The notes under the pieces were generated by a model. That model was given only the letters and a program-made list of their open reading frames with translations. It was not told the DNA's origin and searched no databases. Source: an uncultured Bacteroidales bacterium (lineage in GTDB: Bacteria > Bacteroidota > Bacteroidia > Bacteroidales > P3). From it: 12,991 nt of DNA. Every line of letters begins with the position of its first letter. The first letter of the stretch is position 1. The stretch spans positions 1 to 12,991 of the forward strand of contig CAMWTX010000025.1 of the NCBI GenBank assembly GCA_947177315.1. Reading direction: 5' to 3'. This document shows, piece by piece, positions 5,906-12,991 of the stretch. Position numbers and translations under genes: made by a program.

Positions 5906-8329
5906 TTATCTAACCGTTACCCGTTTGGAAACGCTTGCCTTGCCGGTATCGACACGCAACACATAGGTGCCGCTTTGGTCGATGCTCATTTCGTGCAGAC
6001 CGGTTTCGAGTTTTTGACGTCTGAGCAGCGAACCGTTCATGCCGAATACCGAAACCTCGGCGTTTTCGGGCAATTCCAGATAGAAATTACCGTTGTTGGG
6101 GTTGGGATATACCTTGATGCCGGCGTTCTCTTCGCTTTCGTTGGCCACATTCGGGTCTCCGGCAATCGTGTATTGGGCCGTGACCACTTTGGAATCTTGC
6201 ATTTCTTCCTTGCTGGCAATGGCTTTGAGGGTCATTGTCCGGTCGATGGTGATGGGAGAAACATATTCCTTATCGGCAAAGCTGGGTTCACTGCCGTCGG
6301 TCGTATAGAAAATGGTGGCACCGGCAGTGGCGGTGGAAATCGTTACTTTCGTGCCTTTTTCCACCGTTCCCGCCTTGGGGCTGAAAACGGGGGATGCCAC
6401 TCTTTCCGCCGTTGGTTCATCTTCCTTGACCGTAAATTTCGCCGTGGCGATTTTGGAATCTTCCATGCCGTCTTTCAGGGCGATGGCTTTCAAGGTAACA
6501 TCTTTGTTTATCGCCACCGGCGAGGAATACCGGGTGCTTGCCGCGCTCGGGTCGCTGCCGTCTTGGGTGTAGTAGATAACGGCATCCTGCGTGGCGGAAG
6601 TGATGGTTACTTTCGTTCCGGGCGTAACGGTGCCGCCGGCAGGACTGAACACAGGCATCCTTACCGGAACCGGGTCGTTGCTGATGCGCATGTTGCCCAG
6701 ATTATCGCGTATGGTATCGCTTTTTCCGATAAACACAAAAGATACGCCGCCTTCTTCCATTTCCTCTATTTCGGTAATCGGCTTGTTGGTTTTCTGACCC
6801 GAATGGGATGTGGATGCCGGAACGGTTTCATCGGTAAAGGACGTTTTGTTGCTTTTGCCGGGAAATGGCGTTCCCGGATTCATGTAACTATCGGAATTCT
6901 TGCCGCCGTTAGCCTGCTTGATATAGAAACCCCGGTTGCTCGGATTGCAGTTGGCGCAATTATACTCCCAGGCTGATTCACCGTAGTATTTAACGTTTTC
7001 GTTGACGGCAAAAATCAACATGCCGAAACCGGGAATATACTTATCCCACTTGCTTTCTTCGCCACGGTAATCCAGCACAAAATATTCGCCCTCTACCGGC
7101 GTGTTGTAATAGAAAGCCTGTGTGGCTTCCTGGGCAGGGAAAAGTTCCACACGGCAAGCTTCCGTCAGTTCCACCTCGTCCAGCCATCCCATCTGGATAC
7201 GCGACCATGCATTGTGCAAAGGCGGTGTCTTGCTTTTGTTGTTGTAGGAACCGTCATCCATCACATCGAAGCCCCCAGGTGTAACGGCTTCCCCTCCATT
7301 GTCTTCATAATCGGAATCGTACAGATCGGGCAAACCGAAGACATGGCTCAGTTCATGAACCAAAGTGCCGATGCACGCCCAATCCCCCCAATAAGAAAAT
7401 TCCGCCGAACAGGAATACACATCCAGTTTCTTACCGTCTAAATTCACATTTTCATCCACATTCCACATGTGCGACCAAATGGCGTCTTCCTCATCGGAGG
7501 TTTCTTCGCCTTTGCCGGGAAAGATAATGTGCACGCCATCCACAATACCATCATTGTCAAAGTCGTACTGGCTGAAATCCACGCCGCTTTCCGATGCCAG
7601 CCGGCAGGCTTCGGCCGCCATTCCCTGCGGATTCGAATCTTCGCCATATCTATTGTTTCCGCCATAATACGCCATGTTTTTCGAAAGCGTCACGGGGCCT
7701 ATCACATCGGCTTCAAAACGGAAAAGCCCGCGGCTGTTGTCCAAAAAATAATCGCGGAAAGAACCTGTACAGCCATTTTTGGTATAATTGGTGGCGTTTA
7801 CCAATTCATCGTAATTTTCCTTGGGGGTGGTCATCTGCCTGTCGGCAAAGTTCACCAGGATAATGGGAGCGCGGCGGACCACCGTTTCGGTAAGGGTTTT
7901 GCGGGCCTTGAACGCTTTGGCGAGCGGGCTGTTGGCCAGCGTGCGCGCCGGGCTGTTGGCCAAAGCCACCGGCCCTTTGGCGCGCATTTCCGACAACTGC
8001 TGCGGAGAATAACGCAGTTTTTGGGGCGTTTTCCGCAACAGTTTCTTTTCCTGTCGGGTACGCTGGTCTTGGTTGTGCGCCTTTACCTTGGATGCCACCA
8101 TGTTCCCGTCTTTGTCCAAAACGGCATAGTAGAACTGGTTTTCCACCTTCATCAGGCTGTAACCGTCTAAAGACTCATGCCACTTGGTATTCTCATCCCC
8201 CCGGAGGTAAATGGTGATGGTGGTACCGTCGGCCTGTTTTACGGTTATCGGCTTCTTGATGGCGGGAACCGCCATCAACATGTTCCAAGCGAAAAAGAAC
8301 GCCAAGACACAAAGAATTGCCCTTTTCAT
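5906..8329 (-). CDS. Secreted M6-type (immune inhibitor A-like) zinc metalloprotease with T9SS sorting domain
   Basis: The product has 807 residues. A signal peptide (MKRAILCVLAFFFAWNMLMA) precedes a propeptide-like region to about 150. The peptidase domain follows, with APIILVNFADRQM near 154 and SFRDYFLDNSRGLFRFEADVIGPV near 190-213. An acidic calcium-like loop DFDNDGIVDGVHIIFPG covers 256-272. The zinc site H325-E326-L-S-H329 is followed by VFGLPDLYD, the M6 signature. Two tandem chitobiase-C-terminal-like (CHB_HEX_C_1) Ig-type repeats lie at about 558-634 and 646-722, each with PVFSP..GTV, IYYTQDGSDPS or IFYTTDGSEPS, and TLKAIA. The last ~70 residues (IKVYPNPNNGNFYLELP to KRVTVR) are a type A T9SS sorting domain. 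The enzyme should cross the inner membrane by Sec and be attached or released at the cell surface by T9SS, probably to degrade host or dietary protein. No T9SS machinery gene lies in the window. Confidence 0.93.
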   Translation of the reverse strand: MKRAILCVLAFFFAWNMLMAVPAIKKPITVKQADGTTITIYLRGDENTKWHESLDGYSLMKVENQFYYAVLDKDGNMVASKVKAHNQDQRTRQEKKLLRKTPQKLRYSPQQLSEMRAKGPVALANSPARTLANSPLAKAFKARKTLTETVVRRAPIILVNFADRQMTTPKENYDELVNATNYTKNGCTGSFRDYFLDNSRGLFRFEADVIGPVTLSKNMAYYGGNNRYGEDSNPQGMAAEACRLASESGVDFSQYDFDNDGIVDGVHIIFPGKGEETSDEEDAIWSHMWNVDENVNLDGKKLDVYSCSAEFSYWGDWACIGTLVHELSHVFGLPDLYDSDYEDNGGEAVTPGGFDVMDDGSYNNKSKTPPLHNAWSRIQMGWLDEVELTEACRVELFPAQEATQAFYYNTPVEGEYFVLDYRGEESKWDKYIPGFGMLIFAVNENVKYYGESAWEYNCANCNPSNRGFYIKQANGGKNSDSYMNPGTPFPGKSNKTSFTDETVPASTSHSGQKTNKPITEIEEMEEGGVSFVFIGKSDTIRDNLGNMRISNDPVPVRMPVFSPAGGTVTPGTKVTITSATQDAVIYYTQDGSDPSAASTRYSSPVAINKDVTLKAIALKDGMEDSKIATAKFTVKEDEPTAERVASPVFSPKAGTVEKGTKVTISTATAGATIFYTTDGSEPSFADKEYVSPITIDRTMTLKAIASKEEMQDSKVVTAQYTIAGDPNVANESEENAGIKVYPNPNNGNFYLELPENAEVSVFGMNGSLLRRQKLETGLHEMSIDQSGTYVLRVDTGKASVSKRVTVR

Positions 8330-8351
8330 ACGCCAAAATTTTTAAAGCAGG

Positions 8352-8359
8352 CAAAAATA
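8352..8359 (-). promoter_or_regulatory. Candidate -7 element for the protease gene
   Basis: The minus strand reads TATTTTTG, a match to TAnnTTTG, 22 bases before the protease ATG and overlapping the rsmA stop region. No good -33 TTTG lies at the standard distance; a TTG is at about 14 bases. It could allow protease, glycosyltransferase and receptor to be expressed apart from the housekeeping genes upstream. Confidence 0.4.
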
Positions 8360-8360
8360 A

Positions 8361-9278
8361 TTATTTTTCGAAACAACGGGTCAGCCACACATAGTCTTGA
8401 ACGCTCAGTTCCTCGGCGCGTTTGCCCAACAATTCCTGCGGCAGATCCGACAAGGGCAGGCCTTCTTCCTCCGCCAAAGACTGCAAGGCATTGCGCAGGG
8501 TCTTCCGCCTTTGGTTGAACGCCCTTTTGACGATGCCGGCAAACAACTTCTCGTCACAACCCAGATTCTCGGTTTGGTTGCGCACCAGGCGGATAACGCA
8601 CGAACGCACCTGCGGCGGCGGTGTAAACTCAAAAGGTTCCACCGTAAAAAGATATTCGGTAGTATAGAAAGCCTGCAACAGCACGCTCAAGATACCGTAG
8701 GCCTTGCTGCCGGGCCTGGCGCAGACCCGCTCGCCCACTTCCTTTTGAAACATGCCCGACACCAGGGGAATCCTTTCCTTGTTTTCGAGCACGCGGAACA
8801 GTATCTGACTCGATATGTTGTAGGGAAAATTGCCGGTCACGACAAATTCCTGCGGTTTTCCCGTGGCTTTATCCACAAAGAGGGTATCCAAATCCATCTT
8901 GAGGAAATCGGCCGGAATAAGCCGCCCGTTCTCCACTCTTTCGGGAAAATGCCGCGCCAAGTAAACCACCGATTCGGCATCTATCTCCACCAAATGCACA
9001 TTCAAGGTGGCATCCTCCCACAGGCAGACGCTCAGAACGCCCATGCCCGGCCCGATTTCCAGTACGTTGAGCGGCACCGAACCGGCAAATTCAGCGGCAT
9101 CACGGCTCAGACCGCCGGCTTCCAGACTGTCGAGGCTGCCGTCGGGCATCAGGGCAGGCTTGTACCCGGCGTGAACGCAACGGGCTATCACACGCGCCAT
9201 GGCGGTGTTGTTCAAAAAATGCTGGCCAAGGTTCTTTTTGGCGCGCACTTCGGTTTGGGTATGTGGTCTGTGTTTCAT
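8361..9278 (-). CDS. rsmA: 16S rRNA (adenine1518-N6/adenine1519-N6)-dimethyltransferase
   Basis: The product has 305 residues from the ATG at 9278 (MKHRPHTQTEVRAKK). A longer upstream reading overlaps the TPR gene and is spurious. It dimethylates two adjacent adenines in the 3' hairpin of 16S rRNA during small-subunit maturation, using SAM. Family marks are RAKKNLGQHFL (12-22), SAM motif I VLEIGPGMGVLS (72-83), VEID (97-100), the NFPYN motif IV (150-154), FQKEVGERVCA (177-187) and FNQRRKTLRNAL (254-265). About 25-30 residues (roughly 36-66, AGYKPALMPDGSLDSLEAGG and onward) are inserted between the LGQHFL helix and motif I. I do not know this segment from other family members. It explains a length greater than the usual ~260-270. 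The gene begins 10 bases after the TPR stop codon and ends 31 bases before the protease. Confidence 0.96.
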   Translation of the reverse strand: MKHRPHTQTEVRAKKNLGQHFLNNTAMARVIARCVHAGYKPALMPDGSLDSLEAGGLSRDAAEFAGSVPLNVLEIGPGMGVLSVCLWEDATLNVHLVEIDAESVVYLARHFPERVENGRLIPADFLKMDLDTLFVDKATGKPQEFVVTGNFPYNISSQILFRVLENKERIPLVSGMFQKEVGERVCARPGSKAYGILSVLLQAFYTTEYLFTVEPFEFTPPPQVRSCVIRLVRNQTENLGCDEKLFAGIVKRAFNQRRKTLRNALQSLAEEEGLPLSDLPQELLGKRAEELSVQDYVWLTRCFEK

Positions 9279-9288
9279 CGGGTCGGTT

Positions 9289-11178
9289 TTAATCGCCGCG
9301 CAACATCCGGTAAGCCTGCCTTGCCAACGGCGCCAGCGAAGAAGATTTGAATTCCAGGAACAACCTTTGGTACAGTTCCATCGCCTTGTCTTTCTCGTCC
9401 TGCTCCCGGTAAATCTCCGCCGCTTCGAACAGCGCGTCGTCCGCCAACAGCTCATCGTCGGGATAATCATACACCTTCTGCAGGTATTCCAGGCAACGGT
9501 CTATGGAATCCATCGCCCGGTAGATATGCGCCTTGCGGAAATACACCTCATCGAACAGCGCGCCCTCCAGGGGCATCGTCAGCACCTGGTCCAATAGTTC
9601 CAAAGCCGGTGCATACAGATGGCGGAACACCAGGAAATCGGACTTAGCCACCAGCGCCAGCCCCTCGTAGGTACTGTCGGGGTTCATGTTCTCGCGTATG
9701 AGGAGCGAGAGCTCCATGGCATCGTTGGCAATCAACTTGGCGGTGGCGGCGCGCAGCACGTCCAGCTGGCTCTTGGCCCATTCGAACTCGCCGATATAAT
9801 ACGACAGGCGTGCGTTCTGCAATTTGGCGTAGAAGCCGATAGGATCTTGCTTGAAGTCTTTCTCCACCTGACTGTAAAGCAGCGTGGCATCCCAAACCTT
9901 ATTGTAATAGAGCAGTATATCCGCCAAATCTATCTTAAACTGCGCCTTCTGCACCGAAGAGAACCGCCCCGTCTGAATGCCCTTTTCGAGCCACAGCCGC
10001 GCGCTGTCTTTTTCCTGCAGGTAATAGGCGTAAATCTTGGCCAAGTTGCGGTACATGCCGAAAGTCTCCGGGTCGTGGCCCAGTTCGCCGAGCAGTTTCC
10101 GGTACGACTCCTTGAGCTCGCGCGCCTTGGCCATATCCTTGCCGCGCCGCGCCTCCAAGTGCGAAAAATAAAGGTTGAGCAACTCGATACGCGCGTTGCG
10201 GACATGCTGCGGAGAAACCTTCATGCCCGGGTCGGACGCCGCGTTCAAAAAAGCCTCGTACTGCGCGGCGGCCTGCCCGAACATTCCGTTTTGAGCCACG
10301 GTGCGTATGGTTTCGAGCCATTTCAAACCGCCGTCTCCGAAGCGGCGGCTGTACGCGCGCCCCTGCAGGAGCGCCGTTTCAAAGTCTTTTTCCTGCAACA
10401 GCACCCATATCAGCAGGTCCTGCACCGCCGGGTCTTCCGACTGTTGCTGGATACGGCGGTAAAGGGCGCGCTTGATCAACTCGACGCGCTTTTTGTCCGC
10501 ATTTCCCTCCTTGCCCGCCAAAAACGCCTGCAGACGTGCATAGACCGTGGAGATTTCGGAGGGATTCTGAGATACCAGCAACAGATATTCATCCATCATG
10601 GGCTCAACTTGCCCGCTGCGGCGGTACAGATCCGCCAAAGACTCGGCGTAAAGGGCGTGGCAAGGATTGTTTTCGGGTTCGCCGCATTCGTTCTGGCGCG
10701 CCTTTTGATACACCGCCACCGCCATGTCGTAACGCCCCGTTTCCTGCACGATGGCCTGCGCCAGTTCCTTAACCGAAACACCGCCCGAAAGAAAATCGGA
10801 CTTCTGCACGATTTCGTTGAAAACCGCCTCGGCCTTCTTGTTCTGCCCGGCCTTGATGTAGTTGGATGCCAAATCCACCTTGACCAGCAACACCGCATGC
10901 GATGCCTTCAACTGCCGCCGGATCACTTTCTCGGCCTGGGCGTAATCGCCCAAAGACTGCAGGCAACGGATATATTCCCGATAGACGAACGTCTGCGGGT
11001 CTTCCTGATATAATTCCCGATAGAGCGAGAGCGCTTTTTCGCTTTCGCCGTTTTCCATAAAACGTCCCGCCAGCTGCAAGCGGTTCTGCACGCCGCCTTT
11101 TTCCTGGGCGCACAACGGAACCGCCGCCGCGCTCACACCAAAAAGCAGACAACACAGCAGCCACTTGCGCAGGTTCAT
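9289..11178 (-). CDS. Secreted or periplasmic tetratricopeptide-repeat protein
   Basis: The product has 629 residues with a Sec signal peptide (MNLRKWLLCCLLFGVSAAAV, cleavage likely after CA near 24). There is no proper lipobox because leucine precedes the cysteine. The remainder is all helical with degenerate TPR units, for example AGRFMENGESEKALSLYRELYQEDP, YIRCLQSLGDYAQAEKVIRRQL and YIKAGQNKKAEAVFNEIV. C-terminal units are DEVYFRKAHIYRAMDSIDRCLEYL and AAEIYREQDEKDKAMELYQRL. Such proteins scaffold protein complexes in the periplasm. I recognise no enzymatic domain and cannot name a partner. It starts 22 bases after serS and is preceded by a strong ribosome binding site. The placement between serS and rsmA suggests a conserved Bacteroidales neighbourhood, but that is only inference. 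Confidence 0.88.
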   Translation of the reverse strand: MNLRKWLLCCLLFGVSAAAVPLCAQEKGGVQNRLQLAGRFMENGESEKALSLYRELYQEDPQTFVYREYIRCLQSLGDYAQAEKVIRRQLKASHAVLLVKVDLASNYIKAGQNKKAEAVFNEIVQKSDFLSGGVSVKELAQAIVQETGRYDMAVAVYQKARQNECGEPENNPCHALYAESLADLYRRSGQVEPMMDEYLLLVSQNPSEISTVYARLQAFLAGKEGNADKKRVELIKRALYRRIQQQSEDPAVQDLLIWVLLQEKDFETALLQGRAYSRRFGDGGLKWLETIRTVAQNGMFGQAAAQYEAFLNAASDPGMKVSPQHVRNARIELLNLYFSHLEARRGKDMAKARELKESYRKLLGELGHDPETFGMYRNLAKIYAYYLQEKDSARLWLEKGIQTGRFSSVQKAQFKIDLADILLYYNKVWDATLLYSQVEKDFKQDPIGFYAKLQNARLSYYIGEFEWAKSQLDVLRAATAKLIANDAMELSLLIRENMNPDSTYEGLALVAKSDFLVFRHLYAPALELLDQVLTMPLEGALFDEVYFRKAHIYRAMDSIDRCLEYLQKVYDYPDDELLADDALFEAAEIYREQDEKDKAMELYQRLFLEFKSSSLAPLARQAYRMLRGD

Positions 11179-11183
11179 ACGTT

Positions 11184-11189
11184 CCTCCT
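11184..11189 (-). promoter_or_regulatory. Strong Shine-Dalgarno site for the TPR gene
   Basis: The minus strand reads AGGAGG, 5 bases before the ATG at 11178. Bacteroidota mRNAs seldom use a Shine-Dalgarno sequence, and no other gene here shows one as clear. It fixes the start codon of the TPR gene within the serS-TPR gap. Confidence 0.6.
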
Positions 11190-11200
11190 CGAAAAACGGC

Positions 11201-12475
11201 TTAGTTCAGGATTTCAAAGCCGGTATAGGGCACAAGCGCCTTGGGAATACGTATGCCCTGTTCGGTCTGATGGTTTTCCAAAAGGGCCGCCACCACGCGC
11301 GGCAAGGCGATGGCGCTGCCGTTGAGCGTATGCAGGAGCACGGTCTTGCCTTCGGAGTTCTTGTAGCGCAGGTGCAGGCGGTTGGCCTGATAGGTTTCGA
11401 AATTCGACACCGAGCTCACTTCCAGCCAGCGTTTCTGAGCGGCGCTGAACACCTCGAAATCGAAGGTGAGCGCGGAGGTAAAGCTGATATCGCCGCCGCA
11501 GAGCCGCAGCACGCGGTAGGTAAGTTCCAGTTCTTCCAGCAATCCGCCCACATGCTTGCACATTTCTTCCAAGGCGGCATAGGAGTTCTCCGGCTTTTCG
11601 ATACGCACAATCTCCACCTTGTCGAACTGGTGCAGGCGGTTGAGGCCGCGCACGTCCTTGCCGTAGGAACCGGCTTCACGCCGAAAGCAAGCCGAATACG
11701 CGCAGTTCTTTACCGGAATGTCCTTTTCCTGTAACAGGCAGTCGCGGTAGAGGTTGGTAACGGGCACTTCGGCGGTGGGAATCATATAGTAGTTGTCCAG
11801 ACCGATATGGTACATCTGGGCGTCTTTGTCGGGCAACTGCCCCGTGCCGTAGCCCGAAGCCTCGTTGATCATCAAGGGCGGCTCTATTTCGAGGTAACCG
11901 GCGGCGGTGGCGCGGTCCAGGAAAAAATTAATCAAAGCCCGCTGCAGGCGCGCCCCCTTGCCCTTATACACCGGAAAACCGGCCCCCGTAATCTTGTTGC
12001 CGAGCTCAAAATCGATAATGTCGTATTTGGAAGCCAGCTCCCAATGGGGCAGCGCGTCCTGGGGCAAGTGGTCTATCTCGCCCACCTGTCTTTCCACCAC
12101 GTTGTCTTCGGCCGTGCGGCCTTCGGGAACACTCGCATGGGGCGTGTTGGGAATACTGTACAGGATGGTCTGCATTTCCCTGTCGTATTCGGCCACCTTG
12201 GCGGTGAGCTCCTTGTTCGTTTCCTTGTATTGCGCCGTCTTTTCCTTCAAGGCGTCCGCCTCGGCCTTCATGCCCTGGGCAAAGAGCTTGCCGATTTCCT
12301 TGGAACCTTTGTTGATTTCCTGCAGCACGGCTTCCAGTTCCTGCTGGGCGGTGCGGCGGGCGGAATCCAATTCCAAAAGTTTCTCAATCTGCTCCTTGGC
12401 AGGCGCATAATGCTTCTTGGTGAGCGCCGCAATCACTTCCTGCGGGTTCTGACGGATAACTTGCAACTGTAACAT
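11201..12475 (-). CDS. serS: Seryl-tRNA synthetase
   Basis: The product has 424 residues, normal for the family, from the ATG at 12475 (MLQLQVIRQNPQEVI). An upstream in-frame start would add 27 residues unlike the family. It charges tRNA-Ser, and can charge tRNA-Sec, in the cytoplasm. The N-terminal arm (about 28-105) is a long antiparallel coiled coil that grips the tRNA variable arm. The class II core shows motif 1 around GAGFPVYKGKGARLQRALINFFL (164-186), TAEVPV (234-239) for serine binding, motif 2 FRREAGS (264-270) with LHQFDKVEIV (281-290), and motif 3 LNGSAIALPRVVAALLEN (384-401). It is the first gene of the minus-strand run, with 516 bases of non-coding DNA upstream inside the window. 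Confidence 0.97.
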   Translation of the reverse strand: MLQLQVIRQNPQEVIAALTKKHYAPAKEQIEKLLELDSARRTAQQELEAVLQEINKGSKEIGKLFAQGMKAEADALKEKTAQYKETNKELTAKVAEYDREMQTILYSIPNTPHASVPEGRTAEDNVVERQVGEIDHLPQDALPHWELASKYDIIDFELGNKITGAGFPVYKGKGARLQRALINFFLDRATAAGYLEIEPPLMINEASGYGTGQLPDKDAQMYHIGLDNYYMIPTAEVPVTNLYRDCLLQEKDIPVKNCAYSACFRREAGSYGKDVRGLNRLHQFDKVEIVRIEKPENSYAALEEMCKHVGGLLEELELTYRVLRLCGGDISFTSALTFDFEVFSAAQKRWLEVSSVSNFETYQANRLHLRYKNSEGKTVLLHTLNGSAIALPRVVAALLENHQTEQGIRIPKALVPYTGFEILN

Positions 12476-12498
12476 GGCCGAAATTCTTTTTAAACACG

Positions 12499-12506
12499 CG
12501 AAGTTA
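12499..12506 (-). promoter_or_regulatory. Possible -7 element for serS
   Basis: The minus strand reads TAACTTCG, one base off TAnnTTTG, 23 bases before the serS ATG. No -33 element is seen at normal spacing. Offered as the best candidate only. Confidence 0.25.
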
Positions 12507-12595
12507 CTATTTTTAGCGATATTTCGCCCAGCGCAAAGGTTCTTATGACGATTCACGGAATATCAACCCACAGAACCCTGACTTTGCCGATGCCT

Positions 12596-12699
12596 TTCCG
12601 AAAAAATTCTCCCCGAAAATTCCGAAAAAATTCCCCGAAAATCCCCCCGAAAAAAATCCAAAAAATAAATTCCCGAAAATCGGGGGAAATTTTCGGGGG
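12596..12699. repeat. CCGAAAA-rich degenerate tandem repeat with hairpin
   Basis: A unit of TTCCGAAAAAATTC followed by CCCCGAAAA occurs at 12596-12619 and, two bases shorter, at 12620-12641. Further CCCCGAAAA variants follow. The run closes with a perfect inverted repeat, CCCGAAAAT (12672-12680) and ATTTTCGGG (12689-12697), around an 8-base loop. No open frame here looks real. Confidence 0.65.
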
Positions 12700-12943
12700 A
12701 ACCGATGCTGTTTTTCGCCCTAAAATGCGGTTGTCTTTGGACGAATCGTAAGAAAAAGTGGTTTCGTTTAAGAAATATTTCGCAGAATATGCCGAAAAAT
12801 AAGTAAATACATTAAGAAACGCGAAATGGCTAAATTTGACGTTTTGTGAAATCGTATTTTGGATATTTTTTAAAAATTCCTTTTTCGCAATATATGGACG
12901 TTGTTTGCATTTTTTCATAAAATCCGGCAAGACACGGAGGGGC
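12700..12943. other. AT-rich non-coding stretch upstream of serS
   Basis: No convincing gene, RNA gene or strong promoter is seen on either strand. A minus-strand open frame spanning 12553-12930 is low-complexity and partly built from the CCGAAAA repeats, so it is not called. Confidence 0.4.
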
Positions 12944-12989
12944 GATTTTCGGCACCCCCCGAAAATCCCTAATATAATGCAAAAGGGAT
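12944..12989. repeat. Pair of inverted repeats at the right edge, related to the CCGAAAA family
   Basis: GATTTTCGG (12944-12952) pairs perfectly with CCGAAAATC (12959-12967) around a 6-base loop. ATCCCT (12965-12970) pairs with AGGGAT (12984-12989). The two stems overlap by three bases and so may be alternatives. The first has the same core, CCGAAAAT, as the hairpin at 12672-12697. Either could be a terminator for a gene to the right, but no T run follows inside the window. Confidence 0.5.
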
Positions 12990-12991
12990 AT

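Noticed and set aside
9279..9470. 64-residue N-terminal extension of RsmA
   Set aside because: It overlaps the TPR coding region, is Arg/Trp/Cys-rich and is unlike the family.
12553..12930. Minus-strand open frame of 125 codons upstream of serS
   Set aside because: Low-complexity, Phe-rich C-terminal half produced by the CCGAAAA repeats. No recognisable domain or promoter.

Overview
The window looks like a chromosomal segment of a Bacteroidota bacterium, most likely order Bacteroidales. Three things point there. Two or more promoters have the Bacteroidota -7 consensus TAnnTTTG. A secreted protease ends in a type IX secretion (Por/T9SS) sorting domain. The housekeeping proteins (SerRS, RsmA, a TonB-dependent receptor with a plug domain) read like Bacteroidales family members. 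Genus cannot be set from this sequence alone.

Layout, right to left on the minus strand: serS (seryl-tRNA synthetase), a secreted TPR protein, rsmA (16S rRNA dimethyltransferase), an M6-type secreted metalloprotease, a family-2-like glycosyltransferase and a TonB-dependent receptor. Gaps are 22, 10, 31, 5 and 42 bases, so the six genes look like one long operon or two, with a candidate internal promoter in front of the protease. A GC-rich hairpin terminator follows the receptor gene. The right-hand 516 bases upstream of serS carry no convincing gene. They hold CCGAAAA-rich direct and inverted repeats.

The left part (1-2500) is accessory in character. A small minus-strand ORF resembles the C-terminal nuclease-like domain seen on phage MuF-type and contact-dependent toxin proteins, and it appears to stop early. 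Beyond it a plus-strand Abi_2/AbiD-AbiF-type HEPN gene, lower in GC than the operon, is bracketed by two direct copies of a ~265-315 bp structured repeat. The repeat copies share a 103-base block with only six differences by eye. Around it lie hairpins whose sequence differs between copies while base pairing is kept, the pattern expected if structure is selected.

The most intriguing spot lies between the abi promoter (1120-1149) and its start codon (1214). A hairpin followed by seven Ts (1160-1205) looks like an intrinsic terminator. The promoter would then make a ~50-nt RNA directly in front of a HEPN RNase-like gene. This may be attenuation, or a small RNA paired with the abortive-infection protein. 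Most of the rest is ordinary Bacteroidales core and outer-membrane biology, with a notable ~25-30 residue insertion in RsmA.
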